Assembly (NCBI GenBank): GCA_009377385.1 | Contig: WHUD01000017.1 | Span: 1 to 51,463, forward strand | From: Actinophytocola sp. | GTDB taxonomy: Bacteria > Actinomycetota > Actinomycetes > Mycobacteriales > Pseudonocardiaceae | Length of the DNA stretch: 51,463 nucleotides | Direction of reading: 5' to 3' | Notes under the pieces: generated by a model | What the model was told of the DNA's origin: nothing | Database searches by the model: none | Seen by the model: the letters and a program-made list of their open reading frames with translations, nothing else | In this document: in pieces, positions 8,549-17,553 of the stretch | Position numbering within the stretch: position 1 is the stretch's first letter | Layout: each line of letters begins with the position of its first letter | Made by a program: the position numbers and the translations under genes

Positions 8549-9448
8549 ATGCCCACCAGCACTCCGGTGCCGGCCGACCAGCAGGACGTCGCGCGCAGGC
8601 TGCTGCGCTCGTCCGAGACGCTGTCGTACGACCCGGTCGAGGAGGTCGACTGGGAGACGCCGCTTGACACCGACTTCCACGGCGCCAGCCCGGAGTGGAG
8701 CACGCTGTACGGCACCGCGTACTGGGACGAGATGACGCCGGAGCAGCAGCGCGAGCTGACCCGCCATGAGGCGGCGTCGGTCGCAAGCACTGGCATCTGG
8801 TTCGAGATGATCCTGCAGCAGATAGTGCTGCGGGACTTCTACGCCAAGGACCCCACTGATCCGAACTTCCAGTGGGCGCTCACCGAGATCGCGGACGAGT
8901 GCCGCCACTCGATCATGTTCGCGCGCGGCGCGGCGAAGCTCGGCGCGCCCGCGTACCGCCCGAAGCGCATCGTGGTCGAGCTGGGCAGGCTGTTCAAGAC
9001 CGTCGCGTTCGGCGAGTCCGCTTACGCCGCGATCCTCGTCGCGGAGGAAGTCCTCGACGTCATGCAGCGCGACTGGATGCGCGACGAGCGGGTCGCGCCG
9101 TTCGTGCGCACCATCAGCAACATCCACGTCGTCGAGGAATCGCGGCACATGAAGTTCGCGCGCGAGGAAACGAAGAAGCGGCTCGCGGGCTCCGGGTGGC
9201 TGCGGCGGCAGGTCGACGCGCTGGCCGTCGCCATCACGTCGTATTTCATCGTGAGCAGCATGGTGAACCCGAGGGTCTACGCCGAGGCGGGGCTCGACGT
9301 CGACCGCGCGCGGCGGGAGGCCAAGGCGAACGAACACCACAAGTCGATGCTGCGGTCGAGCTGCGCAGGTCTGATGGAGTTCCTGAACTCCGCCGGGCTG
9401 CTCACCAAGGCGTCGATGTGGTTCTACCGGCGCGCGAACCTGGTCTGA
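8549..9448 (+). CDS. AurF-family diiron oxygenase
   Basis: Non-haem diiron protein of 299 aa, related to p-aminobenzoate N-oxygenase AurF. Ferritin-like ligand motifs are visible: Glu86 in WFEMILQQ, Glu117-x2-His120 in DECRHS, Glu166/167 in VAEEVLD, and Glu197-x2-His200 in EESRHM. GGAGG sits 6 nt before the ATG. The gene is followed after 3 bp by an iron-sulfur flavoprotein reductase, the natural electron donor. The same pairing, Rv0885-fprB, occurs in mycobacteria (from memory). The physiological substrate is unknown. N-oxygenation or hydroxylation of an aromatic or lipid is possible. Confidence 0.82.
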   Translation: MPTSTPVPADQQDVARRLLRSSETLSYDPVEEVDWETPLDTDFHGASPEWSTLYGTAYWDEMTPEQQRELTRHEAASVASTGIWFEMILQQIVLRDFYAKDPTDPNFQWALTEIADECRHSIMFARGAAKLGAPAYRPKRIVVELGRLFKTVAFGESAYAAILVAEEVLDVMQRDWMRDERVAPFVRTISNIHVVEESRHMKFAREETKKRLAGSGWLRRQVDALAVAITSYFIVSSMVNPRVYAEAGLDVDRARREAKANEHHKSMLRSSCAGLMEFLNSAGLLTKASMWFYRRANLV

Positions 9449-9451
9449 GCC

Positions 9452-10960
9452 ATGGCCTTCGCGATCACCCAGACCTGCTGCAATGACGCCTCGTGCGTGT
9501 CGGTCTGCCCGGTCAACTGCATCCACCCGGCGCCGGGTGAGCCGGACTTCGCCACCACCGACATGCTCTACATCGACCCGCAGGCCTGCATCGACTGCGG
9601 CGCCTGCGCGGACGCCTGTCCTGTCGACGCGATCTTCCCCGTCGAGAGCCTGACCGAGCAGCTCACGCCGTACGCGGACATCAACGCGGCGTACTACGCG
9701 GAGCGGGAACCGGCCGAGGCCGACCCCGGCCCCAACTTCCATCCCTGGGACGCGCCGGTGTTCGACCGGGTCATCCCGCCCGACTTCGCGCCGCTCGACG
9801 TTGCCGTGGTGGGTACGGGACCAGCTGGCATGTACGCCGTCGAAGACCTGCTGTTGCACACCAACTGCCGCGTCACGCTGATCGACCGGCTGCCGATGGC
9901 GGGTGGCCTGGTGCGGCACGGCGTCGCGCCGGATCACCAGTCCATCAAGAAGATCGGCGAGACCTTCGCCCGCCTCCACGAGCACCCCCGGTTGCGGCTG
10001 CGGTTGGGCGTCGACGTCGGCTCCGATGTCACCGTGGACGAGCTGGCGTCTCGGCACGACGCGGTGATCTACGCGGTGGGCGCGTCGTCGGCACGTAGCC
10101 TCGGCATTCCCGGCGAGGAGCTGCCCGGCAGCCTCGCCGCGACCACCGTGGTCGCCTGGTACAACGGCCACCCCGACGTGCCCGCCAACGCCGTCGATCT
10201 GTCCTCCGAGCGGGTGGTCGTCGTCGGCAACGGCAACGTCGCCCTCGACGTCGCGCGGATCCTGACGATGGACACCGATGCGCTGGCCGACACCACGATC
10301 GCCCCTGCCGCCTTGGCATTTTTGCGGTCCAGCAAGGTGCGGGAGGTCGTCGTACTCGGCCGCCGTGGCCCGGAGGACGCCGCCAACACCCAGCCGGAGT
10401 TGCTGGCGCTCGCGCAGCGGCAGGACGTCGACCTGGTGGTGGACGACCACGACCCCCGCGTCGGCGAGGCCATCGACGCCGCAGCTTCGGGCGACAAGGC
10501 GGCGCTGCTGCGGGGCGTCCGGCGGGAGGCCGTTGACTGGTCGGCGCCACCGCCGCACGGACGGCCGCGCATCGTGCTCCGGTTCCACTCCACACCGCGC
10601 GAGGTCGTCGGGGACACCGACGTGCGCGGACTCCGCGTGACCGGCCCCGCGGACGACGTCGAGGTCGCCGCGGGCCGGGTGATCCGGGCGGTCGGCTATC
10701 GCGGCACCCCGGTCGACGGCCTGCCGTTCGACGAACGGACCGGCACGATCCCGCACAGCGGCGGGCGCGTCGACGGGCGCGTGGGCACGTACGTCGTGGG
10801 CTGGATCAAACGCGGGCCGTCCGGCGGCATCGGCGCGAACCGTGCGTGCGCCAAGGAGACCGTGGGCACGCTGCTGGACGATGCCATCGCGCAGCGCCTG
10901 CCGCGTCGGCGCGAGCGCCCACGCGTCGTCCGGCGCATCGCCCGGCGGCTGCGTCGGTAG
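9452..10960 (+). CDS. fprB: Ferredoxin / ferredoxin-NADP reductase, FprB type
   Basis: Bifunctional redox protein of 502 aa. The N-terminal 60 residues form a seven-iron-type ferredoxin: Cys9, 10, 15, 19 and 23, then Cys46, 49, 52 and 56 (CIDCGACADACPVDAI). An adrenodoxin-reductase-like flavoprotein follows, with FAD-binding VVGTGPAGMYAVEDL, NADP-binding VVGNGNVALDVARI, and the terminal GWIKRGPSGGIGANR. It transfers electrons from NADPH through FAD to iron-sulfur clusters. It lies 3 bp behind the AurF-like gene and is co-transcribed, so it most likely reduces that diiron site. It is shorter than mycobacterial FprB, which I recall as about 575 aa. Confidence 0.9.
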   Translation: MAFAITQTCCNDASCVSVCPVNCIHPAPGEPDFATTDMLYIDPQACIDCGACADACPVDAIFPVESLTEQLTPYADINAAYYAEREPAEADPGPNFHPWDAPVFDRVIPPDFAPLDVAVVGTGPAGMYAVEDLLLHTNCRVTLIDRLPMAGGLVRHGVAPDHQSIKKIGETFARLHEHPRLRLRLGVDVGSDVTVDELASRHDAVIYAVGASSARSLGIPGEELPGSLAATTVVAWYNGHPDVPANAVDLSSERVVVVGNGNVALDVARILTMDTDALADTTIAPAALAFLRSSKVREVVVLGRRGPEDAANTQPELLALAQRQDVDLVVDDHDPRVGEAIDAAASGDKAALLRGVRREAVDWSAPPPHGRPRIVLRFHSTPREVVGDTDVRGLRVTGPADDVEVAAGRVIRAVGYRGTPVDGLPFDERTGTIPHSGGRVDGRVGTYVVGWIKRGPSGGIGANRACAKETVGTLLDDAIAQRLPRRRERPRVVRRIARRLRR

Positions 10961-10965
10961 CCGCG

Positions 10966-11577
10966 TCAGTCACCGTCCGCGAATGTCAGCGGTACCACGT
11001 CGAAGGTCGCTGACGACGTGAGCCGACCGCAGGTGCGCAGAATGTGCCACGCGATGTGGCCAGCACCGGACCGCGCGGGTGGCAAGCGCTGGCGGCGGAT
11101 CCCGACCGTGATGACCGGGTCGTCGCGAGGCTGGTCGTGTACCGCGCATACCGCGAGGCCGAATGCCAAGACGTCGGCTTTGGCGGCGTCGTCGAGTCCG
11201 TCGGCGAGGGCGACGACTCCACGTCCTGCGCGGTCGTCGCAGCGGATCGCAACGGCGCCTGCGACCTCGTCGTCGCCGAGCTCAGGAGGTAGCTCGGCCA
11301 CCTCGATATCGACGTCGCGCGCGAGGGCGCGGAGGCGCGCCAGCGGGGACGTCAGCGAGGGATCGTGCACAACCCCTGGCTTGCTGAGCAAGGGCGACCC
11401 CACGGTGAGGCCGCAGACGGGGCATGGCAGCTGGTCGGCGCATCGACCGACGCAGGCGACGACGTGCTTTCCGTCGGCGGTACCGAGGTCGATGTACTCC
11501 GTGGACTCTGGGGTGTGCCGTACTCCGCAGACCACGCAGTCCGGGTCGTCCGGCAACTCGGTGACAGGAGCGAGCAT
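10966..11577 (-). CDS. Unknown protein with N-terminal cysteine-pair cluster
   Basis: Protein of 203 aa with no family I can name. The N-terminal 60 residues contain CVVC, CVGRC and CPVC, enough for one or two zinc sites. An aspartate/arginine-rich middle and a C-terminal segment with GHIAWHIL follow. GGAGG 5 nt upstream supports the ATG at 11577. It converges on fprB with a 5-bp gap and diverges from prpE across 157 bp that hold both promoters. No membrane segment or signal peptide is seen. A metal-binding regulatory or adaptor role is possible but unsupported. Confidence 0.7.
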   Translation of the reverse strand: MLAPVTELPDDPDCVVCGVRHTPESTEYIDLGTADGKHVVACVGRCADQLPCPVCGLTVGSPLLSKPGVVHDPSLTSPLARLRALARDVDIEVAELPPELGDDEVAGAVAIRCDDRAGRGVVALADGLDDAAKADVLAFGLAVCAVHDQPRDDPVITVGIRRQRLPPARSGAGHIAWHILRTCGRLTSSATFDVVPLTFADGD

Positions 11578-11734
11578 GAGGCCTCCAAGGACTGGGGATC
11601 CAGGTGGCCTGCCACTCCTTCGCAGGTCGTGATCGCTGAGTGTAGCCGGAACCCGTCCATAATGGGGGTAGCCAGCTGGCGTGTCCCGGTGTACCCCTGA
11701 ACCACCGGATCCGTAACCGAGGAGGAGATCACCG

Positions 11735-13615
11735 ATGGGTGCCTACGCGGACGTGTACCAGCGGAGCCTGGCCGATCCGGAGGGGTTCTGGCTGGCGGCG
11801 GCCGAGGACATCGACTGGACTCGCGCGCCGACCCAAGCCCTCGATGCGTCGCGCGCGCCGCTCTACCGCTGGTTCCCCGACGGCGAGCTGAACACCGCCT
11901 ACAACGCGCTTGACCGGCACGTCGAGTCCGGCAGGGGCGAGCAGACGGCGCTGATCTACGACTCGCCGGTCACCAGCACCAAGGCGTCGTACACCTACGC
12001 CGAACTGCGGGACAAGGTCGCCACCTTCGCGGGCGCGCTGGCCTCGCTCGGCGTCGGCAAGGGCGACCGGGTCATCATCTACATGCCGATGGTGCCGGAG
12101 GCCATCATCGCGATGCTCGGCTGCGCCCGCATCGGCGCGATTCACTCGGTGGTGTTCGGCGGGTTCGCGCCAAAGGAACTCGCCGCGCGGGTCGAGGACG
12201 CCCAGCCGAAGGTGATCGTCGCGGCGTCCTGCGGGATCGAGCCGACAAGGGCGGTGGAGTACAAGCCGATCATCGAGGACGCGCTGGCGACCACAACCCA
12301 CCAGCCCGATCGGGTGGTCATGTTGCAGCGCGACACCGCCAAGGCCGACATGACGGACCGCGACGTCGACTGGCACGACTTCGTCGCCGACGCCAACCCG
12401 GCCGACCCGGTGCCGGTCGCGGCGACCGACCCGCTCTACATCCTCTACACCTCGGGCACCACCGGGAAGCCGAAGGGCGTCGTCCGCGACACCGGCGGCC
12501 ACGCGGTCGCGCTGGCCTGGTCCATGCGCAACATCTATGACGTCTCATCCGGCGACGTCTGGTGGACGGCGTCCGACGTCGGCTGGGTCGTCGGGCACTC
12601 GTACATCGTCTACGGGCCGTTGCTGATCGGCGCGACCACGGTGCTCTACGAGGGCAAACCGGTCGGCACGCCGGACGCAGGCGCGTTCTGGCGGGTGATC
12701 GCGGAGCACGGCGCGACGGCGTTGTTCACCGCGCCGACCGCATTGCGTGCCATCAAGAAGCTGGACCCCGACGCTGCCCAGGTGACCCACTACGACCTGT
12801 CGGCGTTCCGGACACTGTTCATGGCTGGCGAGCGGCTCGATCCGGAGACGTACCACTGGGCGCACGACAAGCTCGGCGTGCCGGTGATCGACCACTGGTG
12901 GCAGACCGAGACCGGCTGGCCCATCGCGGCGAACCCGCGCGGACTGGAGACGCTGCCGGTCAAGCCGGGGTCCGCGACCATGCCGGTGCCCGGATACGAC
13001 GTCCAGGTGCTGGACCAGCAGGGCAACCAGGTGCCTGCCGGACAGGAGGGCGCGATCGCGATCAAGCTTCCGCTGCCGCCTGGCACGCTGCCGACGCTGT
13101 GGGGTGACGACGACCGCTACGTCGAGTCGTACCTTTCCCGCTACCAGGGCTACTACCTCACCGGTGACTCCGGCTTCATCGACTCCGACGGCTACCTGTT
13201 CGTCATGGGTCGCACCGACGACGTCATCAACGTCGCGGGACACCGGCTGTCCACCGGCTCCATCGAGGCCGCGCTCGCGAGCCACGCCGCAGTCGCGGAG
13301 TGCGCGGTCATCGGCGTGCACGACGCGCTCAAGGGCCAGGTGCCGCGCGGGTTCGTGGTTCTCAAGTCCGGTGTGGACGTCGAGGAGAGCACGCTGTGCG
13401 ACGAGCTGGTCGATGCGGTGCGCCGCGACATCGGTCCGGTCGCGGCGTTCAGGGACGTCTCGGTGGTCGACGCGCTGCCCAAGACGCGGTCAGGCAAGAT
13501 CCTGCGCAAGACCATGCGCGGCATCGCCGACGGCAGGGACGAGCCGGTGCCGTCCACCATCGAGGACGTCGGGGTGCTTGACAGCCTCCGCGTGGTCTTG
13601 CGCGGCGAGAGGTAA
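11735..13615 (+). CDS. prpE: Propionyl-CoA synthetase
   Basis: Acyl-CoA ligase of 626 aa with the acetyl-CoA-synthetase N-terminal cap (YADVYQRSLADPEGFW). It carries YTSGTTGKPKGV at about 238-249, WWQTETGW, the TGD in YYLTGDSG, and the C-terminal lysine motif TRSGKILRK. Length and the IHSVVFGGF stretch match PrpE rather than the longer Acs. It activates propionate (or acetate), feeding the methylcitrate or methylmalonyl route, which is useful next to steroid-type catabolism that yields propionyl-CoA. GAGGAG lies 9 nt before the ATG. Its last 13 codons are echoed at 35,249-35,290. Confidence 0.88.
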   Translation: MGAYADVYQRSLADPEGFWLAAAEDIDWTRAPTQALDASRAPLYRWFPDGELNTAYNALDRHVESGRGEQTALIYDSPVTSTKASYTYAELRDKVATFAGALASLGVGKGDRVIIYMPMVPEAIIAMLGCARIGAIHSVVFGGFAPKELAARVEDAQPKVIVAASCGIEPTRAVEYKPIIEDALATTTHQPDRVVMLQRDTAKADMTDRDVDWHDFVADANPADPVPVAATDPLYILYTSGTTGKPKGVVRDTGGHAVALAWSMRNIYDVSSGDVWWTASDVGWVVGHSYIVYGPLLIGATTVLYEGKPVGTPDAGAFWRVIAEHGATALFTAPTALRAIKKLDPDAAQVTHYDLSAFRTLFMAGERLDPETYHWAHDKLGVPVIDHWWQTETGWPIAANPRGLETLPVKPGSATMPVPGYDVQVLDQQGNQVPAGQEGAIAIKLPLPPGTLPTLWGDDDRYVESYLSRYQGYYLTGDSGFIDSDGYLFVMGRTDDVINVAGHRLSTGSIEAALASHAAVAECAVIGVHDALKGQVPRGFVVLKSGVDVEESTLCDELVDAVRRDIGPVAAFRDVSVVDALPKTRSGKILRKTMRGIADGRDEPVPSTIEDVGVLDSLRVVLRGER

Positions 13616-13717
13616 GCCGGCGCGGCCATGAGCACCGACGTGCGGGAACCGACCGGCGAGCAGATCGAGCTGCTGGCGGCCGGGTACACCGCGACGGTCA
13701 CCCAGTTCGGCGCCACA
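13575..13717 (+). repeat. Left copy of diverged flanking duplication (prpE 3' end plus galM 5' end)
   Basis: This segment covers the last 13 codons of prpE, the 12-bp spacer and the first 30 codons of an aldose epimerase. It matches 35,249-35,409 in the same order and orientation. The galM parts differ at 18 of 90 positions by hand alignment (80% identity), and the prpE ends read LDSLRVVLRGER here and LDSLRSILRTER there. The two copies bracket the pectin island, 21.5 kb between them. Confidence 0.8.
13628..13717 (+). pseudogene. Truncated aldose 1-epimerase (first 30 codons)
   Basis: The frame opens with MSTDVREPTGEQIELL and matches the start of the intact epimerase at 35,320 at 24 of 30 residues. 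It then departs abruptly after codon 30 and reaches a stop at 13,810 through unrelated sequence. Homology ends at the left edge of the pectin island. The fragment is too short to fold and is best read as the stump of a gene interrupted by the island. Confidence 0.75.
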
Positions 13718-13769
13718 TCACCGTGGAAAGCAGCACGATCAACGCCTGCTGACTCTGGCTACGCAATGC

Positions 13770-13798
13770 GGAGCTCGGCCGCGCGCCGGCCGAGCTCC
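13770..13798. terminator. Strong hairpin between convergent genes
   Basis: Perfect 12-bp arms (GGAGCTCGGCCG and CGGCCGAGCTCC) enclose a 5-nt loop. No T-run follows on either side. It lies between the galM stump and the convergent lyase gene and probably serves as an intrinsic, possibly bidirectional terminator of the actinobacterial type. Confidence 0.65.
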
Positions 13799-13830
13799 TC
13801 GTTGCGATGAAACGACACGCTCGCGGGTGC

Positions 13831-16560
13831 CTACGTAACCGGCGCCTCTTCCGGTGCTATCGCGATGAGCTCGATAATCGCCAGGTTGCGTTGCGCGGCG
13901 TCGTTGGTGCCGAAGTCACCCGCCGGTATCTCGTCCACGGGGGTCAGTACTGCGGTGCCGGAAACGCGCTCGGGCTCGGGCCATGGCTGGCCTGCCGGGT
14001 CCGACATCAGCTTGTCCCAGCCACGCTTGCGGATGTCCCGGTCGTCGAGCTGATCGCCCGCCCACGCGGTGACGCGTGAGTAGATCGTCTTGAACACCTG
14101 CGGATTGAAGTCGTGGCCGTAGTGCTCGATCTTCTCGTTCGAGGGTGCCTGTACGTATCTGGCGAACTCCACCAGAGTCTTGCGGAACTCGGGGACGTCG
14201 ACAAGCTCGACCGTCTCGAACATGATCTGGTCGCCGCAGAATGCCATCGACAGGTTGTAGCCACCCTTGAAGTCGCCCTTGTCGAGGTTGGTGAGCCTCC
14301 CCGTCGCGGGATTGAAACCGACCGCACCGCCGTGGTCGCCGGTGAACAGCCCGGCAGGGAAACGAGCGATGTCACGCATGCCGGTGATGATGAGGTCGCG
14401 CCACTTGGTGTCGCCAGTCCGTTCCCACTCGGTGAGCCAGTTGCTGACGAGCGCGTACCAGTCCGGGCCGATGCGCAACCAGGTCGGCGCCGCGTCCGGG
14501 GTGGGGAAGTATTCGCGCAGTGGCGGCTGAGTGAGCAGCGTCTGGTCGGCTTGGAGCGCCGAGCGCATCCAGTCGCCGACGAGTTCGTCCGCGGTGAGGT
14601 AGTAAAGGAAGCGCTTCGTGTACGACTCGCTGACCCGTGCCTCTTTGGCGCCGTCGCCCCAGTGCAGCACGTTGTGCCGCGAGCCGAGACCCGCGTAGGG
14701 TCCCGCATGATAGGTGTCCACCTCCGCGACGTGCTGCGTCATCGCCCTGGCCAAGTGGAAGGCCTTCGGCTTGCCCGACCGGAGGAAGGCGTACCAGAGC
14801 ATCGCGTCGGTGCCCAGTTCGGCGTTGTCCCAGGCGTACCCGCCGACGTCGTAGCGCCACTCGTGCCGGTCGACATCGTAGGTGTGCATGACGTCGCCGA
14901 AGTCCCAGAAGCCGTACCAGCGGCGCTGGTCGACTTGATTCGCGTAGAAGTCGATACTCGCCTCGATCGAGTCTTCTAGCCTGGCCAGCGCGGGTGTCGA
15001 GCGGTTCGGCAGGCTCCAGCGGCCGAAAACGCGCGCCGCGTCGTAGACAGCGGGGGACGCCACGACCTGCGGCCGGGTGGTCAGCAGGCCGGCGAGGTCG
15101 GCGATCCGGTCTCGGGATGGCGTCGCATCGAAGGCCCACAGTTGCATGTCGGTGGAGCGAGAGACGCCGGTCGGCTCCCCCCAGCCGGTGCGATCGTCCT
15201 CGTAGGCGAGGCCGAGGCCGTGGCCACCGTCGTCGTAGGGTCGCAGATCCATCGCCTCGGCGTGGGGGGACCAGGACCACAGCGTCACCGTCGCCGTGTC
15301 GCCCGCCGCCGAGGTGATGTCGAGCGCTCGCGGGTACTGCTGCCAGAAGTCGCGCATCCCGAAGCCGAGCCCGCCGCTGACGCTGCCCACGTAACCGAAC
15401 CCCGGCGCACGGTCACCCCGGCCGGCGTGCTTGAGCCACCCGGCCGCATCCGACGTGCGCTTCCACACCGCGAACTGGTCGGTGGAGTGCTGGGCCAGCG
15501 TGAAGTCGTTCCACAACGGCAGCCGCTGGTACCCGTCGCGCACCTCGGCCGACCATTCCGACACCGGGGGCGTGGCCGTCCCCGCGATCTGCGCCCGGTC
15601 CACCGCAGCGCCCGGCTCGCGCCGAAGGCCGGTCAGCACCCGCACCGGCTCACCCCAGATGCCTCGGCCCTGCCCCGCGAACCGGATATGGCGGTTGTGC
15701 GCTTCGTCGGCCATCGGCACCCGGACCCGCAGCCCGAGGCCTCGGATGAAGTCTGCCGTCATGTCGCCGTCCCAGACGAAGGAGTGCACCAGCCGCACCG
15801 ACTCGGCACCAGCGTCGAGTGAGACCCGCATCGTCCATGGCAGCAACGTGCGGTCGCCCTGCCCGCTGTCCGAGCCGTTCCTGCGGTAGGTACCCGAAAG
15901 CTTGACGACTGCGCGGACCGGTCCCTGCTGCTCGACGACGACGTCGTCGATCACCCCCGTCCACTCCGTACGCCGGGCGCTCTCCGCCTCGTCGGGGTTG
16001 TCTTGAAGCACAAGCACGAGTCGGCCGTGCTGCGCGGACTCTTTGTCGCCACGCCGGATCGACCTGATCACGTCGTGTCCTTCGGTACCGAGGCGAATCT
16101 GGACGGTGCCATTGGACAGCCAGATCTCGCCGCCGGTCCGCTCAACGCGGACCGGCTTGCCTGGCTGCGCCGGAGCGCCCGCGGCAAGCCGGAACTTCTC
16201 CACCTGCGGGGCGTCCGGACCTATTGCGTGGCCGCTCCACTTGAGACTGCCGTCCGGCCAGTACGCGAGCGGCCACGATTGCACCGGCACCGGATCGCCG
16301 CTCGTCGTGGTGAGCGAGAACGGCTGCCGTGGCCGCGCCGTGCCCTGCGGCCATGGCACGCCCCAGGTCGCACCGCTCGGTGCCGAAGGTGTGCCGTCGA
16401 GCCAATGCAGCTCGACTCCGTCGTCAAGGGGGGCGAGCGCGGTCGCGGTCTCGCCTGCGGCTGCTGGATGGGGGTGGGTCGAGCCGAGAGTGCTGAACAC
16501 GGCAGCCGCGGTGGCCGATGTGGACAAAAACTTACGGCGGCTGAAAATCGAAGAGCACAT
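13831..16560 (-). CDS. Secreted exo-rhamnogalacturonan lyase-like protein (PL26 type)
   Basis: Large exported protein of 909 aa. The N terminus has a twin-arginine signal (R8-R9-K-F-L, hydrophobic ATAAAVFSTLG, then AAAG as a likely cleavage site). The mature part begins with a RIFT-barrel-like domain (WLDGTPSAPSGATWGVPWPQG; LAYWPDGSLKWSGHA). An alpha/alpha-toroid region follows (YGFWDFGDVMHTYD, GGYAWDNAELGTDAMLW, SRHNVLHWGDGAKEARVSES). These recall PcRGLX-type exo-lyases that release unsaturated galacturonosyl-rhamnose from rhamnogalacturonan I. The ATG at 16,560 has GGAGAT upstream, whereas the ATG at 16,572 has none. Substrate assignment rests on family recall and the pectin context. Confidence 0.75.
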   Translation of the reverse strand: MCSSIFSRRKFLSTSATAAAVFSTLGSTHPHPAAAGETATALAPLDDGVELHWLDGTPSAPSGATWGVPWPQGTARPRQPFSLTTTSGDPVPVQSWPLAYWPDGSLKWSGHAIGPDAPQVEKFRLAAGAPAQPGKPVRVERTGGEIWLSNGTVQIRLGTEGHDVIRSIRRGDKESAQHGRLVLVLQDNPDEAESARRTEWTGVIDDVVVEQQGPVRAVVKLSGTYRRNGSDSGQGDRTLLPWTMRVSLDAGAESVRLVHSFVWDGDMTADFIRGLGLRVRVPMADEAHNRHIRFAGQGRGIWGEPVRVLTGLRREPGAAVDRAQIAGTATPPVSEWSAEVRDGYQRLPLWNDFTLAQHSTDQFAVWKRTSDAAGWLKHAGRGDRAPGFGYVGSVSGGLGFGMRDFWQQYPRALDITSAAGDTATVTLWSWSPHAEAMDLRPYDDGGHGLGLAYEDDRTGWGEPTGVSRSTDMQLWAFDATPSRDRIADLAGLLTTRPQVVASPAVYDAARVFGRWSLPNRSTPALARLEDSIEASIDFYANQVDQRRWYGFWDFGDVMHTYDVDRHEWRYDVGGYAWDNAELGTDAMLWYAFLRSGKPKAFHLARAMTQHVAEVDTYHAGPYAGLGSRHNVLHWGDGAKEARVSESYTKRFLYYLTADELVGDWMRSALQADQTLLTQPPLREYFPTPDAAPTWLRIGPDWYALVSNWLTEWERTGDTKWRDLIITGMRDIARFPAGLFTGDHGGAVGFNPATGRLTNLDKGDFKGGYNLSMAFCGDQIMFETVELVDVPEFRKTLVEFARYVQAPSNEKIEHYGHDFNPQVFKTIYSRVTAWAGDQLDDRDIRKRGWDKLMSDPAGQPWPEPERVSGTAVLTPVDEIPAGDFGTNDAAQRNLAIIELIAIAPEEAPVT

Positions 16561-16588
16561 AGGGATCTCCATTCGTCGTGCCGTGGGT

Positions 16589-16603
16589 ATGAATCGATTT
16601 AAA
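16589..16603. promoter_or_regulatory. Possible operator upstream of the PL26-like lyase
   Basis: ATGAATCGATTTAAA contains the palindrome AATCGATT with a central CG, a shape common for LacI-family sites but unlike the GAAAGCGCT boxes elsewhere in the island. It lies about 30 bp upstream of the lyase start on the minus strand, in the 99-bp gap after the DUF6807 gene. Confidence 0.3.
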
Positions 16604-16659
16604 GCAGAGCCCTCAAGCGCCTCGAGCAGTTCGAAGCCTGCGACGACAACTGACGCTGT

Positions 16660-17553
16660 TCAGAGGGCAGGGCCGGGTGAACCAGCCGCTGCCACCTGCC
16701 ATGCGTTCTCCACTCGCTCCTTGCCGAGGTGGCCGTCGCACACCAGCGCGGTCAGTCGCCGGGTCTGCGGCTCGCCGGGGGCGATTCGCAGCGGTTCGTG
16801 GGTGGCCAGTGCCGAGCACAGGCCGGGGTAGTTGTCGAGCCGCACGAACCACCGGTCCGCCGCGGTACGGTCGTCGGTAGGGCCGAGTACGACCGTGAAC
16901 GTCCGTGCCGGGTCGCCGTCGTCACCGTGGTAAGCGAGCCAGCGGGACTGGGACTCGTGCACCGCCGCCTCGCCGTTGGCGTCCGGCGTGAACACGGTCG
17001 CGTCCCCAGCAGGCAGCGGCAGCCGCCAGAACAGCCCGCCGTAGCCTGCCTTCTCCCGCCCGTTCGTCGCCGGGCTGCCGAGCAAGATCGGTGCGCCGGT
17101 GCCGTTGTGCAGAGTGAACTCGACGTCGAGCGCCCAGCCGTCCTCGGCCGGGCGCGCCGCGAGGACGCGGCGTTCGGTGAGGAACTCGCGGCTGTCCGGG
17201 CCACACCAGGCGAGATCCTCATCGAGCAGGCCGCCGGTGCGCCGGTGCCAGCCGCGATGCCGAATCGTGCCGTGGTCGTCCCGCCAGGTGTAGCCCTTGC
17301 CGCGCAGGTACGTCCTGCCGCCCCAGACGTTGACGCCGCCCGCGTCCTGTACCGCGACGGACACCCCGAGGTGCCAGCGGTGGTCCTCCGGCTGGACGTC
17401 GGTGACGGCGGTGCCGGTCAGCGTGGTCACTGGATGCAGGAACGGCCGGGGCGACAGCGTCCGGTCGAGTGCCGAACCGTCGCGGTAACTCGCCACCGGC
17501 CGTCCCGCGACCACCAGCTCCGCCAGCGACCTGCCCGTCGATGTCAGTGTCAT
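16660..17553 (-). CDS. DUF6807 (PmoA-like) family protein
   Basis: Protein of 297 aa with motifs typical of the DUF6807/PmoA-like family: SPRPFLHPVTTLTG near the N terminus, DHRWHLGVSVAV, a WGGRTYLRGKGYTW stretch, and the closing PGEPQTRRLTALVCDG. No signal peptide is present, so it acts inside the cell. The family is biochemically obscure but often sits beside Gfo/Idh/MocA oxidoreductases in sugar catabolism loci, as here, where the upstream oxidoreductase overlaps it by 4 bp. Sugar mutarotase-like or hydratase-like roles are speculation. GGGACGG precedes the ATG. Confidence 0.75.
   Translation of the reverse strand: MTLTSTGRSLAELVVAGRPVASYRDGSALDRTLSPRPFLHPVTTLTGTAVTDVQPEDHRWHLGVSVAVQDAGGVNVWGGRTYLRGKGYTWRDDHGTIRHRGWHRRTGGLLDEDLAWCGPDSREFLTERRVLAARPAEDGWALDVEFTLHNGTGAPILLGSPATNGREKAGYGGLFWRLPLPAGDATVFTPDANGEAAVHESQSRWLAYHGDDGDPARTFTVVLGPTDDRTAADRWFVRLDNYPGLCSALATHEPLRIAPGEPQTRRLTALVCDGHLGKERVENAWQVAAAGSPGPAL

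Noticed and set aside
8519-10756. 745-codon minus-strand frame opposite the diiron oxygenase and fprB
   Set aside because: Arg/Val/Asp-rich shadow composition with no domain; the plus-strand genes have clear motifs.
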